64,000 nt of DNA from a bacterium 1xD42-87. GTDB taxonomy: Bacteria > Bacillota > Clostridia > Lachnospirales > Lachnospiraceae. A model generated the notes under the pieces. It had not been told where the DNA came from, ran no database searches, and saw nothing but the letters and a program-made list of their open reading frames with translations. Numbering within the stretch: the stretch's first letter is position 1; each line of letters starts with the position of its first letter. Positions 60,839-64,000 of this stretch are shown here, piece after piece. The position numbers and the translations under genes were made by a program. The stretch spans positions 1 to 64,000 of the forward strand of contig RAYM01000038.1 of NCBI GenBank assembly GCA_003611805.1. The letters are read 5' to 3'.

Positions 60839-61789
60839 ATGAGAGGGAGTAGTATCAAGAAAAATTTAATGTTTCTATATTTGGGATTGCTTTTTAGCTT
60901 GTCAGCATGTGGCATAAATTTGCAAACAGGACCTAGTCCAAATATAGAAGATAATTTTAAAGCTTATAATGATGATAAGATATTGGTAAAAGATAGTCAA
61001 GGCTATAGTGAAGCTTTGAGTTATATTCTTGCCAACAATGTTTATGAGATAAGTGGAAGCGGAACTTTATGGGGAGATGTAGAGGTGTTAAAAGTTGATA
61101 TTGCTGAATCTCTCAATTGTCAATTAAATGGTGTGATACAAGTAAGTCAGGGAAATTACAAAATTATTATTATAAATAGAAATAGCATTACTGTTTTAGT
61201 GGAAGATGAAGTATCATTTGAAAAAAGTGTGATTCTTCAAGAGGGAATGAATATAATAAAGATTGTAGGTAAACCAGTTGATTTTGATTCTGTAGATATT
61301 CAAATTGCAATACCAGAAAGCAAAGGAAATATAAATTGCCGACTTCCTTTGGCAGAACAATATAAAGGCACTGAAAATGCAGAGATAGAAACAGAAGTGG
61401 TTGAAGAAAGCAGATTATTAGAATTTACAAAGATTGAAGAAGGGGAGTTTCAATGTGTTAGTTATTTACAAGAAGGAAATATTTTATTAAGCGGTAAACT
61501 TGTAACACTAAATGGAAACAAGGTTTTGTTACATTTAGATTCAGAAAAAGAATTTGATTTGTATATAAAAATCAAGTGTAAATTAAAAGCTGGAAATTAT
61601 GAGCTTGTTCTGCAGGATGGAAAAGGAAATCAAAAGAGTATTGTTTCGGATGAGGAAAGCTGGGAAGGCAACATAATGTTGGATAAGGGAGAAAATATTA
61701 TTATTTTAAATGGGAGTAATGCAAGCTTTTCTTCGGTAATAATAGAGAGTAATTCTGAAGAAATAAGTTTAGAAGATGTAAAACACTAA
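60839..61789 (+). CDS. Predicted lipoprotein next to agrB
   Basis: There are 316 residues with a lipoprotein signal (KKNLMFLYLGLLFSLSAC). The mature protein is beta-rich and seems to hold two similar sandwich domains, about 70-165 (CQLNGVIQVSQGNYKIIIIN, LQEGMNIIKIVGKPVDFDSV) and 215-305 (LKAGNYELVLQDGKG, LDKGENIIILNGSNASFSSV). Both share a G-NY strand and an EG/KGEN-IIK/IL turn. This looks like an internal duplication of a carbohydrate-binding-like sandwich. It lies 89 bases after agrB and is equally AT-rich, so it may be a target or partner of the agr system. No known family recognised. Confidence 0.75.
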   Translation: MRGSSIKKNLMFLYLGLLFSLSACGINLQTGPSPNIEDNFKAYNDDKILVKDSQGYSEALSYILANNVYEISGSGTLWGDVEVLKVDIAESLNCQLNGVIQVSQGNYKIIIINRNSITVLVEDEVSFEKSVILQEGMNIIKIVGKPVDFDSVDIQIAIPESKGNINCRLPLAEQYKGTENAEIETEVVEESRLLEFTKIEEGEFQCVSYLQEGNILLSGKLVTLNGNKVLLHLDSEKEFDLYIKIKCKLKAGNYELVLQDGKGNQKSIVSDEESWEGNIMLDKGENIIILNGSNASFSSVIIESNSEEISLEDVKH

Positions 61790-61843
61790 GGAGGAAAGTA
61801 TGCGAAACGCAAAAAGAGCCATACTGATAAAGGAGGTGTTTTT

Positions 61844-62038
61844 ATGGCAACTTCAAGCATTACCAAGAATTTTGTTATATCAGGTCAGGAGCAGGTGGAG
61901 ATGTTTGCCGATGCGATTGAAGCGTCTGCCAACGACAGGACGCCTCGTGTTCCGATCAATGTGACTTATCTGCAGGGAGCGGATGAAATAATAAAATTCA
62001 TGGAGAAAAGGAAGAAAACGGATGCAGCAGGCGAATAA
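61844..62038 (+). CDS. Small antitoxin-like protein (64 aa) of mobile elements
   Basis: ATG 61844 follows AAAGGAGGTG. The sequence MATSSITKNFVISGQEQVEM, FADAIEAS and EIIKFMEKRKK matches a family I recall from clostridial integrative elements, where it is encoded just ahead of a GNAT-type protein with overlapping frames. The overlap (17 bases) with 62022 is present here. That layout is typical of type II antitoxins. The toxin partner is truncated. Confidence 0.65.
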   Translation: MATSSITKNFVISGQEQVEMFADAIEASANDRTPRVPINVTYLQGADEIIKFMEKRKKTDAAGE

Positions 62039-62156
62039 TTTTATCGTGCTGAACATTCGTGAGTATTTGGAGAATGATGACGGACGGCTCGGAGAGGATA
62101 GGCTGTTACAGTTCCTTTCCGGGTTTTCCTGTCCGTTAAACAGGGATGTTGAGTAA
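62022..62156 (+). pseudogene. GNAT-type toxin gene, truncated after 44 codons
   Basis: The frame, overlapping the antitoxin-like gene, reads NNFIVLNIREYLENDDG, EDRLLQFLSGFSCPLNRDVE and stop. NIREYLE and FSCPLN mark the N-terminus of an acetyltransferase-like protein usually about 170 residues long. The acetyl-CoA domain is gone, replaced by a fragment of another element gene. Confidence 0.7.
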
Positions 62157-62721
62157 GCATTTCGGGATAGACACATCGGAATACTCTTTCGGGTATATCG
62201 CCGGGTGGAACAGCGGGAAGGGTATGAAAGAACTGAAATCTTCCCTTGATATGATCCGCAGGACGGCATCGGGGCTTATCACGGGCATTGAGGCACAGCT
62301 TTTTGAATTGGAGCGTGACAGGGAGCTGATGCAGGATATGTCCATAAATGGACAGGATAAAGAGAGCCTGCTGCTGATACAGGACAGAGACCTGACCCAG
62401 TACAGCCTTTTGAGTGTCAGCGGAATGGAGGCGGCGGAACTTGTGGAAGCCCTCTCTGCCATGAAGGACTATGACAGGCTGGACATTGCCGAATACTTGG
62501 ATAACATGGGTGCATGGACTACGGAGATCGCCAATGAAAGAACACGGGAGTTTGGGGAGTACCACCTTGATGTCCGGTATTACACCGATGCCAATGAGGT
62601 GATCAACCTAAAGGCGGAGATAGAGTTTAATGAGAGGGCAAAGGAGCCGATCGGTGCGGACGATGTGATATTAAAAATCGCCTTTGCGGACGGCTTTGAG
62701 GTGGAGCGCATTACCAGGAAC
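62146..62721 (+). pseudogene. Fragment of an integrative-element antirestriction/LtrC-like protein
   Basis: The frame starts inside KHFGIDTSEYSFGYIAGWNS, then LKSSLDMIRRTASGLITGIE. This matches the end of the peptidase/ArdC-like domain of large ICE proteins, and YodL-like segments follow. Neither a natural start nor end exists: at about 62722 it runs into transposase sequence. Confidence 0.6.
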
Positions 62722-63141
62722 GTTCCGACAAGGGCTCCACCCGGGTGCTCCCGGATACGGCCATTGAGGAGATCTATCGCCTCAAAGAGGCATTCCCGAG
62801 GCTGAACTCCACCCAGATCCATAAGCATCTTGTGGAGGCGGCGTTCATCCCTGCCAAACGAGCAGCTCTCCCTCATCTGCGGCTCCATCGGCACCGTACT
62901 TTTATATACGAAGATCCGTGACGGTACATCCAAGGCCAAGATCGAGCGCCAGTTCAGAACGCTCAAGGAGACCTGGCTCTATACGCTGGACCTGGATTCC
63001 GTCACCTCCCAGACGCAGTTCAACGAGCTGCTCAAGGACTATATGCGCACCTATAATACATCTGTCCATTCCGGCATCGATACCACGCCCATGGAGCGGT
63101 ACCAGCAGACCCGGTCCTCCATCCGCATGCGAGCTCTCTGA
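62722..63141 (+). pseudogene. DDE transposase remnant (integrase-core type)
   Basis: The first part reads GSTRVLPDTAIEEIYRLKEA and LNSTQIHKHLVEAAFIPA. A deletion with frame change at about 62856 joins NEQLSLICGSIGTVLLYTKI, SKAKIERQFRTLKETWLYTL and YNTSVHSGIDTTPMERYQ. These are the helix-turn-helix and the last part of an rve-type transposase core (the Glu in KIERQFRTLKE). The middle, with both Asp residues, is absent. Confidence 0.8.
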
Positions 63142-63590
63142 TTTCTCCGATATCTTCTGGAATGAAGAAAGGATCGGTTCCCTGATGCGGAAGATGGATG
63201 CGGTGACTGTCGCCACCGGACTGGTCCATCTGCCTGCCTTGACCAGTGGGCAGCTGAAACGCTGAATGCCCCATATAGGCGGTGAATCTCTTTGAGAACC
63301 ACCGCCTTTTAAGCTTCAGGAGGAAATCCATCTCGACAGCAGTGCGCCGCATTTTCGGCAGGATCATGCATTCACAGGCGGCACTGCGCAGTCAATGGGA
63401 TAAAGGTTGGAAAAATAATTCGCAGTTTGCGTTTCCCTCAATTCGCTGTCCGACACTATGGGGCTGACTATATCCCTATCATTGTGGACGGCGGCAGAAA
63501 TTCCGATATGCCGCAGTTCAATGATTTTGAGATCGACCTTGATAAAAAAGAGATAACAGTGATGAAGCAGCTTACAGAAACGAGAGCGGC
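63142..63590 (+). other. Mosaic of unidentified gene ends
   Basis: A frame to 63265 reads LSDFSDIFWNEERIGSLMRK and ATGLVHLPALTSG. Another through 63427-63590 reads HYGADYIPIIVDGGRNSD and FNDFEIDLDKKEITVMKQ. Both are protein-like but lack starts and recognisable families. Confidence 0.35.
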
Positions 63591-63743
63591 CGGGCGAAGA
63601 GCGCGATCTTAAATGTGGCATGTTCCGGCAAGTTCACTTCCGACAGAACCATTCAGGAATACGTGGATGACATCTGGAAGCTGGATAAGGTTGTGATTCC
63701 GAAAGAGCCGGTGGCAACAGATAAAAAATCTATCACAAAATAG
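63591..63743 (+). pseudogene. 3' end of a glycogen phosphorylase gene
   Basis: The frame reads AKSAILNVACSGKFTSDRTI, QEYVDDIWKLDKVVIPKEP and stop. SGKFTSDRTIxEY-x4-W is the conserved C-terminus of GlgP-type alpha-glucan phosphorylases. Only about 50 of 800 residues remain, fused to unrelated sequence upstream. It probably marks where mobile DNA replaced the gene's 5' part. Confidence 0.75.
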
Positions 63744-63761
63744 AATAGACCTGAACATATA

Positions 63762-63792
63762 GAAACTGCCGTCCGTTATGGGCGGCAGTTTC
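63762..63792. terminator. Bidirectional terminator hairpin
   Basis: GAAACTGCCGTCC pairs with GGCGGCAGTTTC around GTTATG; TCTT follows. It lies between the convergent glgP remnant and LacI-type gene. Confidence 0.8.
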
Positions 63793-64000
63793 TTAAGTGT
63801 GGGCCGGAACCAGCCGGGCGGGAACAACGATATGATGATCTTTTCTCCCGTTTTGAATGGAGTCAATTAATTCCAGAACACAGTTATGGGCGATCTGCCC
63901 AATATCCTGAGATATGTAAGAAATTCTGTGATCGTCAGGATAATCAAACGCGGCGATGCGGTAGCGGTTCCAAAGCTGATGGATTGTCATCAGATGAGCC
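63793..64000 (-). CDS. LacI-family regulator, C-terminal part (cut by window edge)
   Basis: The minus-strand frame enters from the right edge and encodes MTIHQLWNRYRIAAFDYPDD, ISYISQDIGQIAHNCVLELI and VVPARLVPAHT. The ISQDIGQIAHNCVLELI helix and the closing VPARLV strand are typical of the sugar-binding domain of LacI/GalR repressors. The DNA-binding domain is outside the window. Being next to a glgP remnant, it may have regulated glucan use. Confidence 0.85.
   Translation of the reverse strand, partial: AHLMTIHQLWNRYRIAAFDYPDDHRISYISQDIGQIAHNCVLELIDSIQNGRKDHHIVVPARLVPAHT

Noticed and set aside
1-64000. rRNA, tRNA or other standard RNA genes
   Set aside because: No cloverleaf-like or rRNA-like stretches were noticed; a tRNA scan would be needed to exclude a cryptic one.

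Overview
The window looks like a chromosomal segment of an anaerobic gut Firmicute of the Lachnospiraceae type. Supporting signs are GC-rich coding of about 50 percent, strong AGGAGG ribosome binding sites, GHKL/LytTR two-component pairs, GH94 phosphorylases, a GH36 galactosidase, chemoreceptors and a heavy load of Clostridia-type mobile DNA. No rRNA or tRNA gene and no CRISPR array was seen. The species is inferred from gene content only.

Layout. 1-4.9 kb: the tail of a GHKL kinase, then a string of small uncharacterised proteins (some related) separated by recurring intergenic repeats and decayed copies, ending in a recombinase remnant. 5.1-16 kb: sugar metabolism. It holds a broken FGGY kinase, a P-loop kinase, an AraC regulator, two convergently placed GH94 phosphorylases (one generic, one laminaribiose-phosphorylase-like), and a divergent sugar ABC importer (binding protein and two permeases). 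16.2-31.3 kb: chromosomal housekeeping. It holds two chemoreceptors, AlkD, a dead YoeB-type toxin, GNAT, a lipoprotein, two PLP sulfur-amino-acid enzymes, CutC, an unknown protein, YbaK and GH36 alpha-galactosidase. 31.4-34 kb: a MerR regulator lying between two 19-bp-spacer MerR-type promoters, one serving a MATE pump and one a frameshifted gene remnant. 34.2-41.9 kb: a FapA-like DUF342 protein, three paralogous proteins sharing an N-terminal motif, a tiny ORF with strong expression signals, a LytTR/GHKL pair, and thiamine pyrophosphokinase.

42-54.1 kb is a graveyard of mobile DNA. It contains a kinase and ABC ATPase remnant cut by an IS3-type element, then a Tn4451-like mobilisable element (XRE regulator, Cys-rich protein, RepA_N, intact MobV relaxase, TnpW-like protein, internally deleted serine recombinase). 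After that come an AT-rich orphan protein, an IS66 fragment, a decayed Com cassette that duplicates one at 4.1 kb, and an IS bounded by perfect 22-bp inverted repeats with a broken transposase.

54.2-61.8 kb is visibly AT-rich and carries an agr-type quorum-sensing locus: agrA and agrC, then about 3.4 kb of nested IS66, IS1182 and IS30 debris, then agrD, agrB and a lipoprotein. agrD carries an apparent one-base frameshift, and a 21-bp-period direct repeat upstream looks like a LytTR operator. 61.8-64 kb is a mosaic of gene ends: an antitoxin-like protein with a truncated GNAT toxin, an ICE protein fragment, a DDE transposase, the 3' end of a glycogen phosphorylase and the C-terminus of a LacI-family regulator.
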